From positions 245,861-309,860 of the forward strand of contig JANQKV010000049.1 in assembly GCA_028280945.1 (NCBI GenBank): DNA of 64,000 bases, written 5' to 3'. The notes under the pieces were generated by a model. It saw only the letters and a list, made by a program, of their open reading frames with translations, searched no databases and was not told where the DNA came from. The stretch comes from Opitutaceae bacterium. GTDB taxonomy: Bacteria; Verrucomicrobiota; Verrucomicrobiia; Opitutales; Opitutaceae. Positions 40,011-47,975 of this stretch are shown here, piece by piece. The position numbers and the translations under genes are program-made. Numbering within the stretch: the first letter of the stretch is position 1; each line of letters starts with the position of its first letter.

Positions 40011-40892
40011 TCAAAGCGCGTTGCCGCGATCGAGACTGCGATACTGGATGGCTTCCAAGAGATGGGGAGCGGCGATCGATTCGGCTCCGGCCAGGTCAGC
40101 GATGGTGCGGGCGACCTTGAGGATGCGGTCGTAGGCGCGGGCCGAAAGCGACAGCTGGCTCATTGCGCGCTCGAGCAGATCACCCAGTTCACGATCAATG
40201 GCGCAGACCTGCCGCACCTCCCGGTGGCCCATGCGGGCATTGCAGGTGATGGCACCGGTGCCGAATCGTTGATGCTGGCGGGACCGCGCGGTGATGATGC
40301 GATTACGCATGATCGCCGAGGACTCGCCCGGGGCGGCGTGGCGTAGTTCGCTCACGGATACAGCGGGAGCCTCCACGTGGAGGTCAATCCGGTCCAGCAA
40401 GGGGCCGCTGATCCGGCTGCGGTAACGTTGAACCTGCGTCGGTGTGCAGCGGCAGGTGTGTTGGGCATCGCCCAGGTAACCGCAGGGACACGGGTTCATG
40501 GCTGCGACAAGCATGAAGGAGCAGGGCAGGGTGATTTTGCCGGCGCTGCGGGAAATGGTGACGGCGCCGTCCTCCAGCGGTTGGCGCAGCACTTCGAGCG
40601 CGCTGCGTTTGAATTCGGGCAACTCGTCCAAAAACAACACGCCGTGGTGCGCCAGGGATACCTCACCCGGGCCGGGAATCGTCCCGCCGCCGAGCAGGCC
40701 GACATCAGAGATGGTGTGGTGCGGACTGCGCACCGGGCGGGCGCCGAAGGTCACGTTGTTGGAGGCGAGGTCGGCCGCGGCGATTGATTGCACACTGAGA
40801 ATCTCGAGGGCCTCATCCGTGGTTGGGGGCGGCATGATCGAGGGCACCCGTTGGGCGATCATGGACTTACCCGATCCCGGTGGCCCGATCAT
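40011..40892 (-). pseudogene. comM: comM (YifB, Mg-chelatase-like) C-terminal fragment, split by an element
   Basis: This fragment starts abruptly at [11 protein letters not shown], i.e. within the Walker A motif, and continues through FLDELPEF (Walker B), the MNPCPCGY zinc region and the C-terminal YifB domain to its proper stop. The matching N-terminal part lies at 49769-50416 in the same orientation. ComM is the hexameric helicase that promotes branch migration in natural transformation. Frames that run on through the junction into the element are not real protein. Without its N-terminal domain the piece is very unlikely to be functional. Confidence 0.93.
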
Positions 40893-40900
40893 CAGTATGA
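40886..40900. other. Attachment site, left junction (core AT at 40891-40892)
   Basis: On the left the sequence changes from comM (CGATC) to element (CAGTATGA) around the dinucleotide AT at 40891-40892. Joining the comM halves at AT restores ...[14 protein letters not shown]. The precise dinucleotide is inferred from reading-frame restoration and from the AT shared with the right junction. Confidence 0.75.
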
Positions 40901-40992
40901 TAGCACCAGTTACACAAACTTTTAAGAAACGAGATAAGCTACTCAAAAAAAGAGAGTTATGGCGTAGATGGCCCCCGGGAGTTCGTCGCCGC

Positions 40993-41664
40993 ATGCAACG
41001 TTGGGATTTTAATCCAACCGGGATTGTTCGAGAAATCGACGGGCGCATTTTTGCCAATGCTACGCGGGTGGTTGTTTATGCCCGTAGCTCATGGAGCGAC
41101 GATAGAGGCAGTTTGATGGAGCAAAGGCAACGCGTCGTTAATGAGCTGCGAGCCATGGGCGCGAGAGTGATTAAGGTCTTTATGGAGACTTGTTCGGGTA
41201 AGCTCGGCTATGCGAATGAGAATGGTCTAACGAAGCCATACACAGCAGTCAGAACGCGAGCTGCGAGATATGCTTTGCGGAATGACGCGGTGCTGGTGGC
41301 TGAAAGCGTTTCGAGGTATCTGCGGAGCGATTTTTACCAAAAAGATCGACAAGACGTTCGGCCCAGTTGTGACGAGTGGGAGGAGCTGAAGTTTAGAACC
41401 CTTGACGTGCCACTTTATACCTTGGAGGTGCCTTCGATACGCCCGGACGCAGAAAGGAAAATACAGACGCTTCGAGGTTTGGAAGCCAAGCGGCCATACG
41501 CCAAACGACGAAAGCCTAAGAAGCCGGGATACATGAAGGAACGACGTGAAGCCCTGTTACCTGTGGTGATGGAGCTTAGGAAGGCGGGTAACTCGATGCG
41601 GATAATTGCCAAGAGAACTGGTGTGCCATTTACGACCATTAACGATTGGCTGAAGCGGTGCTAG
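40993..41664 (+). CDS. Small serine-recombinase-like protein with C-terminal HTH
   Basis: 223 residues from ATG 40993; an in-frame ATG at 40897, two codons inside the element, would give 255. The N-terminal domain resembles the resolvase fold: VVVYARSS (Tyr29, Arg31, Ser32/33), [22 protein letters not shown] and [12 protein letters not shown] in place of the usual VxxLDRLxR. The C-terminus ([26 protein letters not shown]) is a Hin-type HTH. Key residues look mostly kept, but the domain is divergent, so it could be an active resolvase/invertase, a partner of the large recombinase at the other end, or a DNA-binding directionality factor. First gene of the element. Confidence 0.6.
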   Translation: MQRWDFNPTGIVREIDGRIFANATRVVVYARSSWSDDRGSLMEQRQRVVNELRAMGARVIKVFMETCSGKLGYANENGLTKPYTAVRTRAARYALRNDAVLVAESVSRYLRSDFYQKDRQDVRPSCDEWEELKFRTLDVPLYTLEVPSIRPDAERKIQTLRGLEAKRPYAKRRKPKKPGYMKERREALLPVVMELRKAGNSMRIIAKRTGVPFTTINDWLKRC

Positions 41665-41795
41665 TGTACGGTTTTTAATCGAGTTACCTAGGTAAACAGC
41701 AGGACAAGGGTATAGGGTTTAAACTCGACCTGCCCAACCCTAGGACCTACCACCTTAGACAAGGCTGGCCATAACCTTACTACCCCAAAAATTAG

Positions 41796-42620
41796 ATGAA
41801 AATTATTGCCTGCTTTGTTTTGGCTTTGGGAGCAATTGGACAGTGCTTTGCCCAGAATGATGACCTGCACCGCTTAGCCTTGTTTACCTACGGAGGAGCA
41901 CCAGTTGGTGACCCTGATTTAAAGGTGTTAGTGAACACAGCCTATGCTGTGGGATACGACGAAGACCTTAAGAACCCCGTTTGGGCTGTTTACCGGTTGG
42001 GGAACCTAAGGAGTTCAACCGATTTTGAGAAATGGGAAAGACCTTCACGTTTCATTGTAGACCCAAGGACAATGGCACGTGTGAAGCACGATGACTTTAC
42101 GCGCCGTTGGGATGGTGTGACATGGGACAGGGGCCACATGGCCCCAAACTCAGCGATGGAGCGCCAATACGGCCAACAGGCGCAGCTTGAGACCTACTTC
42201 ATGACCAACGTTTGCCCCCAAACTTCATCTTTGAATCAAGGGATTTGGCAAGGGTTGGAACAACAGGTGCGAGAGACCATTAGCCAAGATGACACTGCGA
42301 ACAATGAGGTGCATGACGTGTGGATTATTGCTGGCCCAATTTTTGACGACACGCCGGTGGAGCGATGGACCTCCGGGATAGCCATACCGACTCACTTTTT
42401 TAAGATAGTTGCTTACCGAAAGGGTTACGGGGGAACGGTGAAAGCAGCTGCCTTTATCTTCCCACAGAAACCAGCCCATAGCGACTTAAACAGGTATGCG
42501 CGCACGGTTGACGAAGTTGAGGCCCGCACGGGGTTGGAGTTTTTCCCTGAGCTTACCGCCACAAAGCAACGTAACCTGGAAAGCAAGAAGCGTAGTTTGA
42601 CCCTTACGGACCTGCCATAG
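41796..42620 (+). CDS. Secreted non-specific DNA/RNA endonuclease (NucA/Serratia type)
   Basis: 274 residues with a signal peptide (about 1-19) and a beta-beta-alpha-metal nuclease domain. The catalytic motif is DRGHMAPNS (Asp111, Arg112, His114), followed by FMTNVCPQ with a metal-binding Asn. These enzymes cut single- and double-stranded DNA and RNA. Export would place it in the periplasm or medium, where it could destroy incoming DNA or scavenge nucleotides. No immunity gene is recognisable beside it. Only 131 bases separate it from the preceding gene. Confidence 0.88.
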   Translation: MKIIACFVLALGAIGQCFAQNDDLHRLALFTYGGAPVGDPDLKVLVNTAYAVGYDEDLKNPVWAVYRLGNLRSSTDFEKWERPSRFIVDPRTMARVKHDDFTRRWDGVTWDRGHMAPNSAMERQYGQQAQLETYFMTNVCPQTSSLNQGIWQGLEQQVRETISQDDTANNEVHDVWIIAGPIFDDTPVERWTSGIAIPTHFFKIVAYRKGYGGTVKAAAFIFPQKPAHSDLNRYARTVDEVEARTGLEFFPELTATKQRNLESKKRSLTLTDLP

Positions 42621-42779
42621 CGATAGAGGCCGAAGAACAGCCGATACGGGGATTTGCCAGTGTGGTTATGGGCTTTACCAGTGCATGGCCTGATTGGCCC
42701 ATATATGACCCCTATTGTGTTGAGGACCTGAAGAGTTAACCACTGAAGCTAACACCAACTCAGACTACAGGAGACTCAG

Positions 42780-43385
42780 ATGGTTAGCATATGCAGCGAT
42801 TTCATTGGGAGTTTCAAAATAGGCGATAATGTTGCCTTCAATTTTGACATCATCGAAGAGCTATACCGTTGCCAGCAAGAGGGCGACAACGACACCAAAA
42901 GAAGGTTGCGCAAACCGATCGTAATTCTCTTCGGTTCGATTGCCGAAGCAGTGCTCTACGACCTTTACGGTAGAATCCATGGATTCACGCGAGAGGGGGT
43001 GCCGAACATACCAACTGAGGTTCTGAGCGACATACGCACAAAGACCGTAGACAAGTTTGCAAAGTTCATCGACAACGCGAAGAGCAACCAGCTTTTGGGT
43101 GAGAAGGACGAGGCCTTATACGAGCAGCTTCACGTTTTGCGTAAGCTAAGAAATCGGGTGCACATCCAAAACACAGATAGCCAGTTTGAGCGAGATGATC
43201 CTCAAGCATTCAACCCGAGACGACAGAAGGAGGCCGAACGCACACTTGAAAAGCTACTGAAAACCATGGCGGAAAAATATAACCGGAAGAAGCCTTGGGC
43301 CACGGGACATGTGCGAGATTTCAGACTGCCTTGGGAGGCTCACCTCTCCGCATGGGAACCAGAAGGTTGTTCAAACCAGATGTAG
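42780..43385 (+). CDS. HEPN-like helical protein, candidate RNase effector
   Basis: 201 residues, mostly helical. LRKLRNRVHI near residues 120-129 contains Arg121-x6-His128, the Rx4-6H pattern of HEPN ribonucleases, in the setting (LRxxRNxxxH) typical of that superfamily; RKPIVILFGSIAEAVLYDLY (44-63) fits the first helices of the fold. HEPN proteins are toxins, Cas partners or abortive-infection nucleases. No nucleotidyltransferase (MNT) antitoxin is next to it. The C-terminal ~40 residues are unassigned. The identification rests on the motif alone. Confidence 0.55.
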   Translation: MVSICSDFIGSFKIGDNVAFNFDIIEELYRCQQEGDNDTKRRLRKPIVILFGSIAEAVLYDLYGRIHGFTREGVPNIPTEVLSDIRTKTVDKFAKFIDNAKSNQLLGEKDEALYEQLHVLRKLRNRVHIQNTDSQFERDDPQAFNPRRQKEAERTLEKLLKTMAEKYNRKKPWATGHVRDFRLPWEAHLSAWEPEGCSNQM

Positions 43386-43386
43386 C

Positions 43387-43965
43387 CTAGTTGTAGACGG
43401 AGTCGATGTCGGTGGGTGTTAGCTTGTCAGCCGAATAGTCGATGAGCAGCTGCCTTAGAATATCGGCATTTTCAGGATTAAAACAGAGAGACGATTCATC
43501 AGTGCTTGTGCCCATGAAGACCCACGTGATGACGAGATAGTGGTTGGATGCATTGCCAGAGTGGAAGGTGAACTTGTATTTGCCCCTTTTGCGCCAAGAG
43601 TCTGCCTGACCGATTTCCTTCGTGAATTGGTCGCCCCGCTCCGTTGCCATGTCCGACCATTGAAGGAACTTTTCAATGAGAGCTACGTAGTCCGGCACCT
43701 TGGATTTTGACAGGCGTATTTGATACCCGTCTGGAAACATGTTTGAGCGTGCATAGGGGGTCATTTGAACCATCAGCACCTCGTGCTTTTTACTGAGCAC
43801 CTCCAGTGCAACGGAAGTGGGACGGGGCAGGTAGTTCGAGGCAATGCTGTTGAATTCACATGCTTGAAGCGGGGTGTTAACCCGATCTGATTTTGACACG
43901 GTGAACGCCTGCGCAATGCAGGCTGTTAGGACGAGGACGACGAAGCGTGAAATAACGTAACGCAT
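43387..43965 (-). CDS. Exported protein of unknown function
   Basis: 192 residues, with a signal peptide (about 1-20; VISRFVVLVLTACIAQA). Cys38 and Cys162 could form a disulfide bond. No domain recognised. It is the only cargo gene on the minus strand and ends one base beyond the stop of the HEPN-like gene, so the two are convergent with almost no gap. It could be an immunity or accessory protein of the secreted nuclease, but nothing in the sequence shows it. Confidence 0.6.
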   Translation of the reverse strand: MRYVISRFVVLVLTACIAQAFTVSKSDRVNTPLQACEFNSIASNYLPRPTSVALEVLSKKHEVLMVQMTPYARSNMFPDGYQIRLSKSKVPDYVALIEKFLQWSDMATERGDQFTKEIGQADSWRKRGKYKFTFHSGNASNHYLVITWVFMGTSTDESSLCFNPENADILRQLLIDYSADKLTPTDIDSVYN

Positions 43966-44063
43966 GGTGACTTACACCATTAGGGTTGCCGGAGTTACTC
44001 AAACCGAAATGCACACAACTGTGTGTATCATTTTAAGTATGACGTTTGGTAGTTTTAGCGCTG

Positions 44064-44297
44064 TTGGCAACGGACCTTGCAGCTTCATTTGGAAAAATTC
44101 TACGTGAGCACCGCCTTAGCAAAGGGTGGAGCCAAATGCGGCTGGCTATGGAAGCTGGGTTGCACCTCAACGCCGTTGGTAGCTTAGAACGTGGACAACG
44201 AACACCCTCGTTGGAAACCGTCTTTATGCTAGCAGGAGCTCTTGAAGTTGGACCCTCCAAGTTGGTCAGACAAACGGAAGTGCTGCATGACTCGTAG
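44064..44297 (+). CDS. XRE-family HTH regulator
   Basis: About 77 residues from TTG 44064 (TTG 44046 gives 83). A single Cro/C1-type HTH fills it: ILREHRLSKGWSQMRLAMEAGLHLNAVGSLERGQRTPSLETVFMLAGAL. No ATG gives this frame, so a TTG start is needed. It lies at the head of two short membrane-protein genes on the same strand and may control them or the recombinase genes. Confidence 0.75.
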   Translation: MATDLAASFGKILREHRLSKGWSQMRLAMEAGLHLNAVGSLERGQRTPSLETVFMLAGALEVGPSKLVRQTEVLHDS

Positions 44298-44356
44298 GGA
44301 CTAGTTTCTGCTTTAGCATTGAGATGTGATGTATAGCGTTTGGTTGGACGCTAGAA

Positions 44357-44869
44357 ATGGACCCGCATTTTTTATCACTAGCTGCGTTGGTGCTCGCTGG
44401 ATTAAGTTTGGCTGTATCACTGCGCACGTTGATGCGAGATAGGGCGCAAGTAAGAGCGGAATGTTGGGTTACTCATCCGCCCCCTGAGCATATGTATCGG
44501 CAATACGGGGTCGGCTTAAGGGTCGAAAACAGAGGAAGGAGAACAGCGCGTGTGTGCTATTTGGTGGGACGGTATGGCAAGGAAGTTAAGAAGTATCCCA
44601 TTGGAGAGAGTGACGAAGGTGTCACCATTGGAGAACAGGGCGCACACTCAATGTATCTGACAATGCACTCCGAGTGGGAAATGCTGGGTGGGTCAGATGA
44701 CCCTCAAGAAGTAAGTGAGTTTTGGGTAGAAGACGGGCTTCGACAAAGATACCGGGTAAAGGGAAGCCGAAAGGTTTTGGCGGAGTTTTGGACAAGGCAA
44801 AAAGCGCTAATGAAACAAGAAGAGCGTCGGAAGCTACTGGTTACACACCAGGAAAAACCTGCGAGTTAA
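44357..44869 (+). CDS. Small protein with N-terminal membrane helix, unknown function
   Basis: 170 residues: one hydrophobic helix (about 6-22, LSLAALVLAGLSLAVSL) and a hydrophilic domain with predicted beta character (GVGLRVENRGRRTARVCYLVGRYG). The pattern resembles cytoplasmic-facing domains anchored by a single helix. No domain recognised. It lies 59 bases after the XRE gene and 23 bases before the next, probably in one transcript. Confidence 0.6.
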   Translation: MDPHFLSLAALVLAGLSLAVSLRTLMRDRAQVRAECWVTHPPPEHMYRQYGVGLRVENRGRRTARVCYLVGRYGKEVKKYPIGESDEGVTIGEQGAHSMYLTMHSEWEMLGGSDDPQEVSEFWVEDGLRQRYRVKGSRKVLAEFWTRQKALMKQEERRKLLVTHQEKPAS

Positions 44870-44892
44870 CTCAACCAAGGAGCCCAAACTAG

Positions 44893-45630
44893 ATGGAAAT
44901 TCTCAATATGACTTCCTTACGAAGGTGGGCAAAGGACAATGGCCTAAAAGGAGAATGGTGGTACTCCGTGAACGGCAAACCTGCAGAGGGACCAACTGCC
45001 ATCGCTAAGGTGCCGCGCACAGGCAAAGTAATCGTGATGCATGCCGCTGCCAAAGGAACTGAAAAAGAAAAGTGGTTTTGGTATCGCTATCCCGGATACG
45101 AATCACCCGAAGAATACAAGGCGCGAACTGAACCTACCGAAAAGCAAAAGGTGGCGTTAGAGTTTTTCGGCAAGAGACATGTGGGCCTGACCAAAGACCA
45201 AGCAAGTGAACTACTAGACAAGTTGTTCGATAGGGATCCCGACTACGTAAAATACCGGGAGCACAAGTGGAAGAACCGTTACCGTATGTGGAAGGGAAAG
45301 GAGCTTTTGACGGAGAAGTTCAGGCGCATGCAGAGCGTGACAGGGGAAGTATCCGAGAGAGTTGCCGAGGATAAGAAGTGGAAGCTGGTCGAGGAGGGGA
45401 GTGCGGCTGGATTAAACGACGTCGAGTTTGAGCAGCATCTGCGCAAAAATCACCCGGGTATTTTTGTCAGCGAAACCACCCGGAAAAGGAAAGTCAGAGA
45501 ACGAGCTCGGTTGTCTGAATGGATGGAGGATCACCGGACAAATGACCAGAAAAGGGGGTGCGTGGGATTGGTTGTAGCCCTCTTGGTCCCCGCAACTGTC
45601 TTGGTGGTAGTGTGGGTAGCCTTGGCCTAG
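44893..45630 (+). CDS. Protein with C-terminal membrane helix, unknown function
   Basis: 245 residues. The soluble part is basic and Trp/Lys-rich, with TEKQKVALEFFGKRHVGLTKDQASELLDKL (about 80-109), a short helical motif seen in various phage and mobile-element proteins. The last ~25 residues (GCVGLVVALLVPATVLVVVWVALA) are a membrane helix at the very C-terminus, so it may be tail-anchored with its bulk in the cytoplasm. Follows the 170-aa membrane protein by 23 bases, and the two may act together. Confidence 0.6.
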   Translation: MEILNMTSLRRWAKDNGLKGEWWYSVNGKPAEGPTAIAKVPRTGKVIVMHAAAKGTEKEKWFWYRYPGYESPEEYKARTEPTEKQKVALEFFGKRHVGLTKDQASELLDKLFDRDPDYVKYREHKWKNRYRMWKGKELLTEKFRRMQSVTGEVSERVAEDKKWKLVEEGSAAGLNDVEFEQHLRKNHPGIFVSETTRKRKVRERARLSEWMEDHRTNDQKRGCVGLVVALLVPATVLVVVWVALA

Positions 45631-45910
45631 CAAACAGGCCTACTCGATTTTGACTGGTTCAAAATAATTTGAACATTTTTAAATTTATGACGACTAAATG
45701 TTGTGCGTCAGTTGCAAGCACCCCCAACATGTTGTGGTTGGGGAGTGTCATAAGGTGTCAACTGTGACCCATTAGTGGGACTTTTAGTCCCAGAAGGATA
45801 CCTGTAGGGTGGCATTAATTTAGGAGCGATATATCTCAACTGCTTAACCTTAAACAAGTTAACGCAACGTTACTGCGTTTGGCATGGTTTAGGCGCAGGT
45901 TTCGCCCGAT
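45631..45910. promoter_or_regulatory. AT-rich regulatory gap with two hairpins
   Basis: 280 bases, strongly AT-rich at its start. Two perfect inverted repeats are visible: CCCCAAC with GTTGGGG (about 45722-45743) and TGGGAC-TTTTA-GTCCCA (about 45776-45792). The first is a plausible terminator for the membrane-protein pair; the second could be an operator for the next gene. Nothing coding is seen. Confidence 0.45.
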
Positions 45911-46843
45911 ATGATTTACAATAGAATCAGGGTAGCGAAGCCCTACTTCGCACATCTCCGTAAAGGAGAAAAATACATCCTCGGGGTCTCTGATCCCGAA
46001 GGATTTGGTAAGGTTATTGGACAGCTCGGATTTTCCGAGCCATTGAACCCCGGAGACAGTGTGCTGCCGGATGTTAGTTACGGAAAGTGGACAGCTGAAA
46101 ACGCCTTGGGCTGGACGGAAGTTCATCGAGACCAACCGATGGAAACATATTACCAGACCCGAGAGTGGACTTGGCGTATGAAGCGCGGTTGGGACTACGA
46201 GGAGGAGTCGAAGATCGTCGACGTCCCTCACAAGCGATATCCTCGAACAGTTCATCCGCCGTTAGCTCTCGAGCTTCAGGTCTGCGCTTCGTCTTCGGGT
46301 GATAACATGATTGTGTTACCTGAGTTTGAAAAAGGTAGGGAGGATGAACGCACCATTAAGACCGCAGTTAACATGCTGGTTGAGATTTTTGGTCGTTGTG
46401 AGATTTTCTCGACTAACCTTGAGACCATTCTCAAGTCCCCAATTAAGCGATTGAACTGGCGACTACTGCCACCGGGGAGACGTCCATGGGAGCAGCTGAA
46501 AAAAGAACTCAAAGCCATCGCTGTCACCAAAGGCGGTTATCGAGATAGTGTCGTATCTCGTCGCTTCGAGGTGTTAAACAGATATGGCCCTGAGTTCTAT
46601 GCCGTTGGTCAGCATGGCTTCACTGGTTACGTTGTTTTCGGTTATCCGCAACACAACATGTTCATTTTGGAAAGCAATCGGCTGGGCAATGCGACTTACG
46701 TGCTTGGTAAGAAGTGGGAACAGCTATCCAAGTTAACCAAGCGTGAGTTGATTTCTGGTGGGCTGCATGATCACCGTATTGTGCACAGGGCCGATTGGGA
46801 ATCACATATCCATTGGCTCTTCCACCAAAAAGAAGCAGCCTAG
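45911..46843 (+). CDS. Orphan 310-residue protein of unknown function
   Basis: 310 residues, soluble, rich in Arg, Trp and Tyr, with no signal peptide or membrane helix. Segments such as VLPEFEKGREDERTIKTAVNMLVEIFGRCEIF and YGPEFYAVGQHGFTGYVVFGY suggest an alpha/beta fold, but I recognise no family. It stands alone behind a gap with operator-like hairpins and ends at a clear terminator, so it is a separate transcription unit. By location in an island it is a candidate defence or accessory gene; that is inference only. Confidence 0.6.
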   Translation: MIYNRIRVAKPYFAHLRKGEKYILGVSDPEGFGKVIGQLGFSEPLNPGDSVLPDVSYGKWTAENALGWTEVHRDQPMETYYQTREWTWRMKRGWDYEEESKIVDVPHKRYPRTVHPPLALELQVCASSSGDNMIVLPEFEKGREDERTIKTAVNMLVEIFGRCEIFSTNLETILKSPIKRLNWRLLPPGRRPWEQLKKELKAIAVTKGGYRDSVVSRRFEVLNRYGPEFYAVGQHGFTGYVVFGYPQHNMFILESNRLGNATYVLGKKWEQLSKLTKRELISGGLHDHRIVHRADWESHIHWLFHQKEAA

Positions 46844-46917
46844 TGATCTCGATGGGACAAAAGGCTATCTAGTTACCTTGAGTTAGCATTTTAGCAGACG
46901 TCCCTTACGACAAAACG

Positions 46918-46955
46918 CCCACTACTTTGGTCAGCACGCTAGAGTAGTGGGTTTT
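46918..46955 (+). terminator. Rho-independent terminator after the 310-aa gene
   Basis: CCCACTAC (46918-46925) pairs perfectly with GTAGTGGG (46944-46951), followed by TTTT (46952-46955). On the minus strand the left arm is also followed by a T-run, so it may work in both directions. Confidence 0.65.
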
Positions 46956-47140
46956 GCGTCATCAGAGACTGATGTGATCGCAGTAATGCAAGGCACCCAG
47001 TTTAGGGTTTTAGGTAATACCGTTAACTGGCGTGAGACGCCGTTCTGTTGTAAATCAGTGGGCGCAAGTAGTATCCAAAAAACAGATACGAAATGGCTAA
47101 AAATCGTTGGATTCAGTTATTCGTTTTGCAGTTTTAGGCT
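46956..47140. other. Gap before the tyrosine recombinase
   Basis: About 185 bases with only short frames. No ribosome binding site stands out before the GTG at 47141. The piece may hold a vestige of the missing N-terminal domain of the integrase, but I cannot recognise one. Confidence 0.35.
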
Positions 47141-47800
47141 GTGAAATCCATAACTGAAAACACACCGGGTAATGCAAACGACCATAGGGGGCGTGCATCA
47201 AAACTAGTTCGAAAACAGCCTCGCAGAAAGTGCGCGGGCGGCGTTGAGCCATTCAGGGACAAAAAATCGATTCTGGCCATAAAAGGTGTCACGGCATGCG
47301 CCCAAAGGGACTACACATTAAATGTTATAGGCATTAACACCGGGTTTAGGGGTGGAGATTTGCTCAGAACACGTTGGCGGAACGTATTAACCGATGACGG
47401 AAAGATAGGGGACAGGCTCGAACTTACCGAAGGCAAAACAGGGAAACGTCGTTCGATGCCATTGCCAGAAGAAGCGAGGAAAGCCTTAGAAAAGCTCAGA
47501 AGGGAAAAGGGCACTGTGGCACCTGATGACTATGTGTTTCCGAGCCGGGAAGGAGGAGGACCGTTGTCGACGCAACGACTAAACCAGTTGGTGAAGTCAT
47601 GGGCAAAGGCTGCCGGAGTGCCGGGTCGGTTTGGTGCGCATACGTTGCGCAAGACCTTTGGCTACCACCTGAGAAAGTCGGGTTACGACCTTGGTCTAAT
47701 AATGGAGGTATTGGGACATTCATCGGTAAGTGTCACAAAGCGTTACTTAGGGATCACACAGGACGAAATCGACGCGGCTGCACTTAAGCTGAACCTTTGA
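47141..47800 (+). CDS. Tyrosine recombinase lacking the N-terminal core-binding domain
   Basis: 219 residues from GTG 47141. The catalytic domain is complete: Arg70 (TGFRGGDLL), Lys99 (EGKTGK), His167-x2-Arg170 (HTLRKT), His193 (LGHSS) and Tyr202 (KRYLG). Only about 45 residues precede the catalytic core, too few for the usual arm- and core-binding SAM-like domain, so it is either a truncated integrase or a naturally short one. The same element also carries a large serine recombinase at its right end, so this enzyme is not needed for integration as inferred here. Confidence 0.8.
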   Translation: MKSITENTPGNANDHRGRASKLVRKQPRRKCAGGVEPFRDKKSILAIKGVTACAQRDYTLNVIGINTGFRGGDLLRTRWRNVLTDDGKIGDRLELTEGKTGKRRSMPLPEEARKALEKLRREKGTVAPDDYVFPSREGGGPLSTQRLNQLVKSWAKAAGVPGRFGAHTLRKTFGYHLRKSGYDLGLIMEVLGHSSVSVTKRYLGITQDEIDAAALKLNL

Positions 47801-47867
47801 AGGTGTGTTGTCCAAAATGAGTCACTTAATTCCTTTTGGGAAAAAGGGGAGGCGTGATAATAGGTAA

Positions 47868-47936
47868 GCGGGCGGCACAGCGCCGAAGTAATTAGCGGAG
47901 CTGGATCGCCAAGCTGACCGGTGGTCTGCCGCCCGC
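47868..47936 (+). promoter_or_regulatory. Long-stem hairpin before the large serine recombinase gene
   Basis: GCGGGCGGCA (47868-47877) pairs perfectly with TGCCGCCCGC (47927-47936) across a 49-base interior that has its own short pairings; a GTTTTTGG run follows within about 12 bases. It is far richer in GC than the surrounding element. It could terminate the tyrosine recombinase transcript, or be a small structured RNA or attenuator controlling the integrase. Confidence 0.45.
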
Positions 47937-47975
47937 GCTGTTCAGGGTTTTTGGTCAGTAAACTAAGGTCAGCAC

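Noticed and set aside
40497..40992. Upstream extension of the small serine-recombinase-like gene to 40498
   Set aside because: That part is the antisense of comM and is not in the element, so the real start must be at 40897 or 40993.
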